From: Calonectria ilicicola
Lineage: Eukaryota; Ascomycota; Sordariomycetes; Hypocreales; Nectriaceae
NCBI GenBank assembly: GCA_020809705.1
Contig: CP085829.1
Location: 4,154,001 to 4,218,000 of the forward strand
Direction: 5' to 3'
Length of the DNA stretch: 64,000 bases
Part shown: positions 11,196-21,378 of the stretch, piece after piece
Numbering within the stretch: position 1 is the first letter of the stretch
Layout: the number at the start of each line of letters is the position of its first letter
Position numbers and translations under genes: made by a program
Notes under the pieces: generated by a model
The model's database searches: none
Told to the model about the DNA's origin: nothing
The model's input: the letters and a program-made list of their open reading frames with translations, nothing else

Positions 11196-11689
11196 ATGAG
11201 CTACACTCGCACCATCATCAACTTTAGAGATCCTCGAATCCGTCAATATCAGAGACATATCCAGATTCTATACTCAACTGGCTTAAAAGAGATGGAACCT
11301 ATCCAGCCACATCTCTATATAGATGATGTACAGTTTAACACCCGAACACTCGCATACGAAGACGACTCCTTGGTCCGTATTTCAAGACAGGTCGCTGATG
11401 ACCATTACGCCAGCATCCTTGCAGATGCGCGAACCTCAGTCCGGAGCAGGGTATTATGCAACAATGGTTCAGCTTGCAATCCTTCAGGTCTTCATCATAC
11501 CAAACAATCAAACAAACAGTAAGTGCTGCTCTCGATGGTTACCGCGGCCAACAGCTAAGCGGCTGACCGATCTTCAGACTTGCCTTCGAAGACTTCCACA
11601 CTCGCACAAACACTACAGACTACACTGCCCTCAAACCATTAACTTGTGCGAACGTTCAACGCACTTCTTCTGCCTCTGTCTCTGCCTGA
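11196..11689 (+). CDS. hypothetical protein of the repeat family, one intron
   Basis: Two exons: 11196-11518 and 11578-11689. The 59-bp intron has a GTAAGT donor, a GGCTGACC branch point and a TTCAG acceptor. Splicing keeps the frame open and gives 144 residues. The N-terminal part (YTRTIINF, then RHIQILYS) is shared with a degenerate copy at 39.2-39.4 kb. The exon-2 end (NVQRTSSASVSA) is shared with 41.29-41.33 kb. The donor site survives as GTAAGC at about 36.0 kb but is changed to AT at about 41.82 kb. I do not recognise a domain. Intact splice signals and an open frame suggest this copy could still be expressed, but it lies among broken relatives. Confidence 0.45.
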
Positions 11690-12210
11690 CTGAGATCAAC
11701 GTCGTCGATCCATTCGCACGCTACTGGTGGATTCATTGCAAGTACTTCCACTGCGTTTATCACAAACAACACTGTCACCGGCCTCCGAGCTCCACACACC
11801 ACATCACACACAGCATCGCTCCTCTCGAGCAACAGCTGCACAACTGGCACGAACAAACAGACTACATACCCACCGCCCGCTATACCTCCTATCAACCTAA
11901 CAGCCTGCAAAAGGGAGGAGGAAGGAGCCATGGACAGCAACTTCGTGGAAAGTGTTGCTATTGATCTAGCCAAGGATGCCCTCATCCGCCATGGGGCAAG
12001 ACTATTGATTTGTTCTTTGAACAAACTTGGAAAGGCTTTGTTACAGCTTGGGGTAAAAAGGCCACCAGAGCCATTTTGGTAAATCGTGGGCTCAACCAAG
12101 AGGGAGCTCCAAAGCCACAACGGCGGCAGATACAACTAAGTTTGGCCATGATTCGCCCGACCAAGATACAATCAACTTGATCCTCTGTACAACACAACCT
12201 TGATGCCCTC

Positions 12211-12591
12211 ATGAAAAACCAAACAATTGAACTTAAGATGGCTTCCCTTGCCAAGACCACGAATCCCAACACCATACCATTCAAGCGACGCATCCTCCAC
12301 AAACACGACCCAGATCATCCAAGCGCTAAGAGATATGCCGATGGCAGTCTCTATAAGCGATTACCGTTTGACCAGCATACTATTTACCGAGCAAAGTCCA
12401 TCAGAACCATACTTGTCGAGTCCAACAAGAGCTTGGAAGCCCTCAAGCTCCAACAGAAGGTCAATAAACTCCTTCAAAAGCTGGAGAGGCTAGTTGGTGC
12501 AAAGAACCCGACACTCTCCAAGGAAGAGAATGCGATTACAGATGCTGCAACAGAATTTAAAGAGCAAAATGATATTCTAGGCCTGGATTAA
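12211..12591 (+). CDS. hypothetical charged protein of the repeat family
   Basis: A 126-residue ORF from the ATG at 12211. It is rich in Lys, Arg and Glu and its C-terminal half is probably helical (SLEALKLQQKVNKLLQKLERL, about residues 72-92). Degenerate versions occur at about 35.28-35.44 kb (the start) and 41.87-41.96 kb (the end, with the same GAKNP...ENAI...DA pattern). No known domain is visible. It follows module C directly and could be a separate gene or one exon of a larger broken gene of this family. Confidence 0.4.
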   Translation: MKNQTIELKMASLAKTTNPNTIPFKRRILHKHDPDHPSAKRYADGSLYKRLPFDQHTIYRAKSIRTILVESNKSLEALKLQQKVNKLLQKLERLVGAKNPTLSKEENAITDAATEFKEQNDILGLD

Positions 12592-12846
12592 ACCCCCGAG
12601 TCCCTGATCATTCGCTTTACCTCATAAAACTGAGTTCAACACTGCTATCCTGAGGGAAACTTCGGCGGAAACCAGCTGCTAGAAGGTTCGATTAGTCTTT
12701 TCCCCCATGCCCATATTTGACGATCGATTTGCACGTCAGAACCGCTGCGAGCCGGCTAGGAATACAGTGCCAAGGCAGTTTATCCTCCTACCCAGGAAAG
12801 ACTCAAACACATCAAGTTTTTTTATTAATCCTCAACACCACTGAAA

Positions 12847-13338
12847 ATGGCGATCGAAGATCTAGAGATCGAGCGCCTCGCGCTCGCTCGCCCCACCTCC
12901 AACGAGCTCTCGTGCGACAAGTACGTCGATGACCAACTTAAATAGCTATGCAACAACGATCGCTACCGTTATTACTACAATATGCTGAAGAACGTGCTCA
13001 GCCTGCTTGAGCATGACAATCTTACCCCCAGGCCAACGATGGAGCTCCTTATCTTTGAGTGTGAAATACTTAAAGATTAGAATTCCGATGAAAAGGAATT
13101 CCTTGAAAGACAACAGAACGCATTAAAAGCTTTAAAGGATAAATATGGCTTGGGAAATAGCAGGAGCATAACTGAAGAAGAGATAACATTCATGGAAGCA
13201 ATCAAGGATGAGTGGTATAAACCATGGCTGAACAGGGTCAAGGAACAGGCCAAGGGCGTCAAGCGCCATAAGGAATTGCTGGACACCCTAGCAGCACAAG
13301 CGCAAGCGGGAGGATCGAGGAAGAGACGACGACGGTAG
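12847..13338 (+). pseudogene. broken repeat-family gene with two in-frame TAG codons
   Basis: One frame of 163 codons from the ATG at 12847 is interrupted by TAG at 12943-12945 and at 13078-13080 and ends in a basic tail (GGSRKRRRR). The first two thirds match the open frame at 33.8-34.1 kb: PTSNELSCDKYVDDQLK against PASNELSSEKYIDDQLK, then RPTMELLIFECEILKD against RPTMQLLIFECEILKD. In the relative the first stop position is a Trp codon, so TGG has become TAG, a C-to-T change in CpA context on the other strand, as expected for RIP-like mutation. The basic tail could be a nuclear localisation signal. Function unknown. Confidence 0.65.
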
Positions 13339-13827
13339 CGGCCTAGCTCAGTCAATGAAGGACCTCCAATACAATCTCTATTACAACCCAAGCAAGGCCG
13401 AAGTACCCTAGCCTTTGGAGACGACTGGACAATTGAAGACATTTCATCTGAGTGTAATGGTATAAGGTTTAAACCCACTCAACCAAAACACCAAAAGGTT
13501 CCAACACAACAGAAGCTTGCGCATTGCGCAGCCTAGCGAGATTATTCTGGAAGGATAAGAGCCATCGGCTCGAAGCCACACGTCCGCATTTGCGCAAAGC
13601 AACACTGCGATTCTAGACGCTTGAAGCCACTGATGCCGCACAAGAACCCACCGGTAAAAAAGCTGGTGTGACCCAAGTTTGCACTCGCCGAGAGAGCCAC
13701 TGCCGTCAAGAATGTATCCTGATATAGCTGTGAGCAAACTACTAATCAAGAAGGCAGAATGTGGTCAACAAAAATAGCTTCCTTCTTTAAGAATTCCTAT
13801 ACACGAGGGTTTATTCTTATTAGTGTT

Positions 13828-13882
13828 CAATCTGGCTTTAATATTCTAGAATATTATATTAAAAAAGCTGATAAAAAAGAAG
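13828..13882. mobile_element. small AT-rich palindromic insertion inside a repeat copy
   Basis: The flanking sequence (TATTGGTGTTCAA-like on the left, AAGCAACAACAGCCAATTC on the right) is continuous in the copy at 37.80-37.84 kb. Here about 50 bp intervene, including a 16-bp perfect palindrome AATATTCTAGAATATT at 13840-13855. This looks like a filled site versus an empty site. No clear target duplication is visible. Confidence 0.4.
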
Positions 13883-14607
13883 AAAAGCAACAACAGCCAA
13901 TTCGTATACATACACCTGGATGCTAGGCAGATTTGGGAGCTTGGAAGAGCTGCAGAGGTCAATAGAGGCCAGGAGGCCAGGCAGGCAGGGCGGGCTAGCC
14001 GGGTCTAGGGGGGTGTTTTATCTCTCCAAACCCAGGAGGGGAGACTCAAGCACATACCTGCCTACACATACAAACAACCAAGATACCTACCATCAAACGA
14101 TGCGTCATCTACGAGGGCGACAATCCTCTAGGAACTGAATCCACAGCTCGATACATCAATCGAGAGATTTAGATCAACGTCCGGCTCGATAGAGTTGATA
14201 AAAGAAATACCTCTGTACTAAAGCAGAAAAACACACCAGAGAGACGATATATGTGAGGATACCAAGATCAAACTGATCATTTGGGAATGCAAGCTTGTAA
14301 AATTATTTATATTATGAATTTTATCTGCCAGATAGATTTGCGCTGCGTGCCAAATCTGTGGCGCGCTGAAACAACTAAACGGGCAGTGGTTGGGCGGGTG
14401 TCAGGTTCGTGGGAAATGTAAATGTACAGGAGCAAACGGCTTTTGCTATAGAAAACAGTGATTCACAAACAGGAAGTCTATGATTCACGATCACCAAGTC
14501 TAGGCTAGTCTTGTTTCATTCCTCCTCAAAGATCTTTCTACCCTTTTCTCCTCCATCTCAAGAATCGTATCTCCTCTACAGATCCTTCTCCCCTCCAGTT
14601 CTACAAC

Positions 14608-15489
14608 ATGTCTGGGCTAGATTCCTCTCAACCTCAAATAAAGAGCGAAGATGGCAAGACCGCCCCTACCCCTGCCGGACAGCTCGCCATTTCTAGCAGG
14701 GCGTATTCTCACGAACCACCCAGAATCCCCCACGACGATCCGCTTAGAGTCATTTTTCTCCCGAGTCATCTAAGCGACGAGCAATCTAATGCCCTAGATG
14801 ATCTCTGCCTTGCATGGATGAGAGCACGGCCTGTAGCGGATGAAACGGATACTTCGGTGCCTCCACTTCTGAAGGAAAGCTTTCTTACCAAGGTTTTCTC
14901 ACACTGGGATAGCAACATGGAGGTGCAGGACCTTCCAAAGCTCCGCAATAGAACTTGGAATGACACTCGTGTTGAGGTCGGAAGATTCCGCCAAGATCTG
15001 CCACTCTCCAGCGCCAAGCGCAAGAAAGCAGCGCAAGCCCAAGAACCCCAAATAAATGCAGAGCCATGCCGAAGAATGGGAGCAACAGCCTTTCTTGCAA
15101 CGACTTTAAATTTTGGCCAAGACACTATTGGTTGGCTTTTTCATGATGCCAAAGGACGATTTGTTAATTAGAAGTATATCGAATTTCCTCACGGTCTTAA
15201 CCTAACCGCTGCAAAGATTCGGGCTGCCACAAAGTACGATTACTCGGAACGAACCCGAATTCAAGGGTACAATACTGAGGTGGCCGTGATCTTGGGCAGA
15301 CGACGAATCAAGAAGTTTGCTCGACAGTGCAATAGAGCAACTGCCTATGTTTATAACTGCGACGCAGTCCAGGCTTTCGAGCCTTTGGTCCTTTGCCGAG
15401 ATTTTATTGCGCGGATGAAGGAGGAGCTGAATGCGCTGGATCAACACTTTGAGGCCTCGGGGTCGGAGAACGTAGACACAACCATGTGA
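14608..15489 (+). pseudogene. unknown 293-codon gene split by one TAG
   Basis: An ATG at 14608 opens a frame that runs to a TGA ending at 15489, broken only by TAG at 15169-15171. Both halves look like real protein. The first half has a Ser/Pro-rich start, an acidic helix-like stretch (HLSDEQSNALDDLCLAWMRA) and a basic segment. The second half continues with AAKIRAATKYDYSERTRIQGY and ends with a helical Glu/Leu segment. A good intron (15501-15560, GTAAGA...ACTGACTAA...ATAG) follows the stop, possibly in the 3' UTR. I do not recognise the family. One stop could be a recent nonsense mutation, a missed tiny intron or readthrough. It sits just left of a MITE and the nuclease-like gene. Confidence 0.5.
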
Positions 15490-15704
15490 TCTTTGCAATG
15501 GTAAGAATCACCCATTAAGCAGTTTTACATGTTCATGAAATACTGACTAAAGACAATAGGATCCAATGTCATTTTCTCTAGGGGAGCAAGTGGGATTCGG
15601 CGAGGAAAATCTTCTTAGGATTGCGTGTTTCCTGGGTCAAGGAACGGACATATTTGAGGATGGTTAGAATTGACGAGTTTTGCTCCGCCAGTGAGGGCAG
15701 ACTA

Positions 15705-15953
15705 AGAGTCTTGCTGCGCGCACACATACATTTTACTAGGTGCACACATTAAACTACTTAGCTGAGGCTTTTCTAGGAAATCCTAAAATACTTTAAAGAA
15801 AGTATTAAAGCTATAATTTATTTTTATTATAAATAAATTTAGAAATATATATAAAATTATTTATTTTATTCTTATTTTTTTTATTTTAGTGTTAGATGCA
15901 GGTATCTTATGTGTGCACCTAGCAAAATGTATGTGTGCGCACAGCAAGACTCT
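15705..15953. mobile_element. 249-bp MITE-like element with 45-bp terminal inverted repeats
   Basis: The left end starts AGAGTCTTGCTGCGCGCACA and continues to about 15749. The right end is its reverse complement (15909-15953) with two mismatches over 45 bp, both transitions. The interior is AT-rich and cannot code, which is the build of a non-autonomous DNA transposon. A target duplication is not evident (TA on the left, AT on the right). Confidence 0.8.
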
Positions 15954-15973
15954 ATTTTAATTGAGGAACGCCT

Positions 15974-16044
15974 TCAATAGCTCCAAATGAGTAAAGGGTC
16001 ATTACCAACCTCGCATGTCCATGATCAAGGTTTCGATCCTTCGA
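15974..16044 (+). repeat. tRNA-like direct repeat, left copy
   Basis: It has a TAGCTCCAAATG segment like a Pol III A box and a GGTTTCGATCC segment like a B box, in tRNA-like spacing. The core AACCTCGCATG recurs in the right copy at 17834-17900. The anticodon arm is poor, so this is not a functional tRNA; a tRNA-derived SINE remnant fits better. Confidence 0.35.
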
Positions 16045-16292
16045 ACCTTTATCAGATCGGCCGTTAAGAGTTATTCTTACCTTTGCAGTTTGTGTTGACA
16101 TTCATACAGTCCCCACCAACAAAATATGCGATAAAGAGAGGTGAGACGAGAGCGCTAACAAAGGCGGAATTTATTCATGTCAACACTACCACATCAAAAT
16201 ATTTCCTTTCCGAGCAGATGAAATAAATAACAGAAGACATTGTCAATCGGCTCAACAATGCCACTTAGTCTAGTTATGGCCCGACTTTTATT

Positions 16293-17360
16293 TTACAGTT
16301 CTAAGGCGTCAATAATCCACTGTCGAAAGGTTGAATCAATCCAGTTAGCAAGCTCTCGTACCACAGCAACAACTGTATAAAGGCCGGTAATGGTGTTTGT
16401 ATTCCCAATCGACATCTCCCCAACTATTTCCAAAGAGTTACCTCGGTCACAGGCAAAAAAAAGCATCCAATTATACTCAAAGCTAAGAAGCAGTGGTAGT
16501 GTTATGATTGGTTTCCCCTCTGACTGTGTTGTAGTAGAATTGAGGAAATCTTCCATACGTTGGTGCCATGCCGCAGTCCACACGGCAAGTTGTAGCCTTC
16601 CCTCCTCAGCCGAACCTGTCACTTTTGTATCAATGCTGACCGCGATAGGGCGGAACTGGAGCGGCGAATATTCTGTCTGATTAACAAATCGGTACTTTGG
16701 CTGAGACCAGATCTTGCTGCGGATGGACTCAGCCAGCCCCTTCTCCGATGAACGGTCGGGGGCTAGAACCAAGACGAAATCAACCGTTTTATTTTCCACG
16801 AGGCCCCCCGAGATGATTGTCGGGGGAAGTAATGATGGCGCGATGCGGGCCGTGGTGACAAGTTCTCTCTCCACACAGCGATGTTGAGCCAAAGCAAGCT
16901 TTAGAAGTGGACCATGGACATCCAAATTCCATGCAGATTCAGATCGACCAAGGCGCATACATTCATGAGCTGCAGTTTGTATATCTCTAATCATCTGAAA
17001 TTCAGATAAAGCAGAAGCTTGCGGCACATCCTCAAAAGAAATCTGCATATCTTGAATTTGTCGGCCGATAGCCTGCGATATGTCGTCACGAACTTGGACT
17101 GGGAGAAATGCCTGGCGGTCCACCGTGATATCGTAAATCCGATCGTACAATGGCCGCACGTCGGGAGGCAACTGATCAGTTGCATATTCTTCCAGACAAA
17201 CGTACTCTATTGGCTTTTCCAAAGCTTGCAAATTCTGTATTCTCGTGGTTGGGCTGGCCGCGCGGCTGAAGGATGTCCAGCCGGGTGACGATGGTTGAGC
17301 AGAAATTTCGCTCAGCTCACTCAGCCAGCTCTCGATGCGCGTAGAGAACTCCGCATCCAT
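16293..17360 (-). CDS. fungal PD-(D/E)XK nuclease-like protein
   Basis: A 355-residue single-exon protein; the ATG at 17360 is the first in frame. It matches the widespread fungal family annotated as PD-(D/E)XK nuclease-like domain proteins. Recognisable pieces: a Ser-rich N-terminus, YDRIYDI at about 72-78, the SESAWNLDVHGPLL segment at 140-153 with Glu141, KTVDFVLVLAP at 191-201 with Asp194, and SIDTK at 242-246 (Asp244, Lys246). These could supply the E...D...(D/E)xK metal site. RLQLAVWTAAWHQRM at about 255-269 is also typical. The usual SIETK is SIDTK here, still acidic. Substrate and role are unknown; members often sit in accessory, transposon-rich islands, as here. It lies between two diverged tRNA-like repeats, with a MITE just beyond. 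Confidence 0.85.
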   Translation of the reverse strand: MDAEFSTRIESWLSELSEISAQPSSPGWTSFSRAASPTTRIQNLQALEKPIEYVCLEEYATDQLPPDVRPLYDRIYDITVDRQAFLPVQVRDDISQAIGRQIQDMQISFEDVPQASALSEFQMIRDIQTAAHECMRLGRSESAWNLDVHGPLLKLALAQHRCVERELVTTARIAPSLLPPTIISGGLVENKTVDFVLVLAPDRSSEKGLAESIRSKIWSQPKYRFVNQTEYSPLQFRPIAVSIDTKVTGSAEEGRLQLAVWTAAWHQRMEDFLNSTTTQSEGKPIITLPLLLSFEYNWMLFFACDRGNSLEIVGEMSIGNTNTITGLYTVVAVVRELANWIDSTFRQWIIDALEL

Positions 17361-20300
17361 AGTCTTTGATGGGGGCCACGCTTACGAGGCTCGAAGGGTG
17401 CGAGAGAACAGCTTGCAGCTGACATGCCAACCAAAGCGTTATCCATTGACTTGTTCGGCTTAACCTCGGTCTAGAGTCGCCGTACAAGGAAGAAATGAAA
17501 GGTTGACGAACCGAACCGTCAATGCTTCAAAGCAGAAAGTGTAAAGTTCATATCGTTATTTCTTCCTTCAAGAAGGAATTTATCCAAAGGGAGCAGCTTG
17601 CCTTCGTTATCAAGCAAGGTCCTAGCAATGCAATGGAATGGGGCCCATGACGTTGCCAAAATCATGACCAAGGCGGTTACAAAAATGCTAAACACTTCTA
17701 ACTTCTAAAGTTAACTTTGAACTTGCGCATGGTGCTGTAAATTATGGAACCCAGTTCAAATATAAGTTCAAAACTAATGTTACAACGGGCACTGCAGAAG
17801 TGGTCGCTGGGCTGTCTACGGCGATTGAAGACAGTCTGTCTTCCCCGATCAAGTGCCATTATCCACCTCGCATGCCAATAACCAAGGTCTCGAATCTTCC
17901 TAAAATAGGATTCATGTAGTCTTCACCAAACAGGGCCGTGTCGAGAGATGAAACGTGAGGGTTGACGCTGATGTCAGACAGGAGAAGTATCTACATGGCA
18001 ATAAACCTCTTCGTACTCACAATTGCGACCTACAAATTTCACTTTCCAACCCAAAAAATAAGTAAAATAAAACACAACACTTAATACCCAATGACAAAAT
18101 TTTCTCGTTCTGCTAAAACTGGAATAGAGAAGTTCTTGTGAAATGTGTTGGTACCATGTATAGGGTAGGAATTGTAGGGGTTATCAGAACGACGAAAACT
18201 AGGGAAGTAGAATGCTTGTTAGCTGCTCTCTATTGCTGCTATCATGGGGTCTGATCTCATATTCAAGCTAAGAAAATCAGAGGGGATGTCTGGAAATTGG
18301 TATGTTGAATAACGCAGACTTGGAGGCCGTGTGTTCCGAAGCCTCGCCGAGCACAGAGGGTCACAATCAAAGAAGTCCGCCACTCAAAGTCATATCGATT
18401 TGCGCCCATCCGAGCTCGAAGCGAACAGACTGTAGAGATGATCACTCTTAGCGCTTCTTAGACGCCAACAGCCGAGAAGGGCCGAGAGAGGCTAATTCAT
18501 GACCCCCACAGCTTTCGCCGCTATCTCGGAGCTCATACTACCTAGCGCAACTTCTCAACCCGTGGGACGACAACTTACCTAGCAACGCGAGACAAATATT
18601 GCTATTATGGAACATTTACTAAAAATGCCACGTGTTGGGCATGTTATCGAAAGCACTAAATTAAAACATCCCTTTCCACAATCCTCGTCTATACTGGTTG
18701 GGTTATTGTTCTTACCTTCCTTTCATACGAGCTCATTGTCTCTAGCTTTGGCTACACGAGATGTACTTATTTGATTGTAAAATTAAGAAAAGAAATGCAT
18801 TAAATGTTATGAACTTTTCAATTTGTTCGGACATCTGCCTGGACCTCTGCTTGGGCATCTCGAGTTGTACTATCTACGACTACGAATGGGGTTAATCGTA
18901 TGGCGTGTATCAGGTCACAGTTGCGTTGACTTTGCTAGGAAGAAATCTCGGCCATGAAAAATAGTATGAGGTATTAGACCAGCATAACTATTGATTGAGT
19001 AATTCCAAGTGGCTCCTCTATGGAGAAATGTCTGTGATGTTGATCCCAAAGACCAATCAGCGCATGGACGCGCACGGAAGGTCTGGGCACGGTATAATTT
19101 GATCGACAACAAACCATGATGATTACGTGCTCCAACGGCCGGGCCGACTTGCGACGCGTGACAGATGATCGAGGAAAACCCAGTGTCGAAGAAAAAAAAT
19201 GTGGATGGAAAAGGCAAGTGTAATTAATCGTCCGGAACGGTGCCGCAATCTGAAGCAGCCTACGAGATATCGACCAACACCAAACGCACAGATGGGAATT
19301 GATAAGAAACAAATGACGGAGTATGCATAAAACAGAAGGTGTTTTGGTTGGCTGGCCCTGCAAGAGACAACTCGGATTCAGAAGTTGAAACAAAGGTACG
19401 GAACAAATATGTAGTTGAGCGGCACAGGTGAGACTGATTTCGGCGATAACGGAAAGGTGCAGAGGCACAATATTGCATGCAGAGAAGTGCACGAGACTGG
19501 AGGCCCTGGTAGCCACGGGGATGATTATTTGCTTCGCCGCAACTAAGCCCGTCTGGGATTGAAATCTGGAGGAGACCATGCAGCCATGTGGCCAAGCTGC
19601 CCGGAGAGCTGGCCATGGAAAGAAGGGTGTGAAACAGGACGAGGATGAATGGAATGGTAGAGAAGGTAGGGGGATGAAACGGATTGAATAGGACGATGCT
19701 GCGAGAGGTCGGTTTCGGAAAAATTGTATCATTGATCCCATGGTTGGTGACAGCTCCGGAGATAGATTGTATTTATCTGTGCTCATTAATCAATCTGCTT
19801 GTTCGCTTAGTTGTTGGGGTCTTATTAATCTGGCATTTGCTGGGACGCATCTGTGGGGCTCGCTTGTTAAGCTGCTGCTGGGAGGGAGATGTTGGCTGGG
19901 TCGGCTTTGCATTAGTTTAGCTGCATGCATGCTCGCAAGCAAGCAATTTCCAACCTTGTTGTTGTCGTTGTCGCGGTTGGGAAAGGTTGGATTCGCCCGG
20001 GTTGTTGTTGCGTTGCTTGGCGAGCATATCTTGAGGCAAAACGACGGACGACGGGTTTCAAAGTGTGTGTTTTGACAGGTGGGACATCTCCCAAAGGGAT
20101 GAGAATGTAACCATTCAGTCGTGCTGGACCGGGATCAAGGATTCAGGGGCATCGGCATGTCAGTCCATTCTCTGAGAGGCGCTTGTTAAATGAGGACCAG
20201 AGAGACACGAGAAGCGAGTGCTAGTTCGACGTTGGACAAGATTAAAGATCTTCAGCGTCATAAGAGTAAGAGACCCCTGAGAAGATCCCATCCGCAAAGA

Positions 20301-20934
20301 GAGTCAGGAGCAAAGCCATGGAATTGGCCGGGGCCAATCAGGCGGCCGGGAGGGAGGTGGAAATACCACGACTTTCGCCTCAATTCATGGCGCCCCCAGG
20401 GATCAATATGAGATGGCCAGGGGATGGACCTAATTGGGGCTCCGGCTTCCCGGAACCATGGGGCCTCTGCGCGCCCCGAGCAAGGAGAGAGGCAGACACC
20501 AGTGGCAGACCCCCCAGCGGGCGACGCTATACTGTGCTGGAACCCAGGGGCCAGGGCCAGATACAGGCTATACAGGCTAGAGAGAGAGCTAAGGCTGCGG
20601 CGCTGCTTCTTTCTGGAGTGGTTGCTAAGGGCGCGCTACGGGTCCACTCTAGCAGTGAGACTCTCCTCACTGGACCCCGGCTTCCCAGCGCTTTCTGGAC
20701 GCTGGCGGAGATCCCTGCTGTCGTGTGGAAACCGTCTCGGGAGGTGGGTTTGGACGAAGAAAAAAAAAGTGACCTGACAGGGGGCTTGTCGGGAGGTGCA
20801 GACGTAACTAATATGGGGGCGTTGTCTTGTCTTGCTTGCTTGCTTCGGCCCTTGTGTCTTGTCCGTCAGTCGGCTTTCTTTGTCTGTCTGTGAAATCCGT
20901 CTCTGCGCGCGCGCCCTACCAAGACCGACCAACT
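17361..20934. other. long intergenic stretch
   Basis: Apart from the tRNA-like repeat near 17.85 kb I see no supported gene. The longest frame (minus, 18974-19786) is Ser/His/Cys/Pro-rich with no domain and is probably chance. GC content rises to the right towards the housekeeping block, and 20.2-20.6 kb is notably G-rich on the plus strand. Confidence 0.45.
17834..17900 (+). repeat. tRNA-like direct repeat, right copy
   Basis: It is similar to 15974-16044 (GCCATTATCCACCTCGCATG, then CCAAGGTCTCGAATCTTCC), and weaker similarity continues about 60 bp further right. With the left copy it brackets the nuclease-like gene in direct orientation, about 1.86 kb apart. Confidence 0.35.
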
Positions 20935-20937
20935 AAC

Positions 20938-20985
20938 TCTCTAGCTCTCTCCTCTCTCTCTCTCTCTCTCTTTCTCCCCTAGCCA
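20938..20985 (+). promoter_or_regulatory. CT-rich tract upstream of the LRR gene
   Basis: A run of CTCTCT repeats about 400 bp upstream of the LRR gene ATG. Pyrimidine tracts of this kind commonly precede transcription starts of filamentous fungal housekeeping genes. The 5' leader would then be about 400 nt and would include several pyrimidine-rich segments. Confidence 0.4.
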
Positions 20986-21378
20986 AACAAGCAGATCTCG
21001 CCCTATCTGCACGTCAAACATACTTTTTGCTCCTCCCAATATACGCTTTCCTTCATTCCTCCCGTTGTCATCAATCTGTAACTCAAGCTCGTGTGGCTTT
21101 TCCCTCGCCGGACTAGCTGATTCGTTCCCGTCGCCTTGGTGTTGGTGTGCCGGTCCACCCGCCAACGCTAAGACATCTCGCGCGGCCCTCGCCCCTCCAC
21201 GCAACTAAACAAATCGTCAATTCACACACACTTTCCCTCCCCCCTCGCGGGAACCCGTGCACCTCCGCCCAGCTCGACCGGGGTATACGTGATATCCGTT
21301 ATAAGCCGCGAGATCCCAACGGCTCGACTCTATTGCGCTGCATTCCTTCTGTACCTGTGATTGACCTTGCGCTTGACC

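Larger units (their letters stand above)
10740..14160. repeat. first copy of the mosaic repeat family (about 3.4 kb)
   Basis: This is the most complete copy of a dispersed family whose pieces recur at 33-43 kb, 46.5 kb and 47.9 kb. Modules in order: E (10.82-11.05), G (11.14-11.30), an intron-bearing ORF (11.20-11.69), D (11.68-11.90), C (12.08-12.18), a 126-codon ORF (12.21-12.59), a broken ORF (12.85-13.34), A (13.39-13.54), H (13.62-13.80) and B (13.89-14.04). Modules A-H elsewhere are 50-200 bp stretches that align by eye with few gaps. Translated modules look like protein, so the family is probably a decayed multicopy gene or element rather than a plain satellite. No transposase, reverse transcriptase or terminal repeat was recognised. 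Confidence 0.75.

Noticed and set aside
18974..19786. 270-codon open frame on the minus strand
   Set aside because: Composition is Ser/Cys/His/Pro-rich without periodic structure, there is no domain, and another frame overlaps it. It is more likely the complement of a G-rich spacer.
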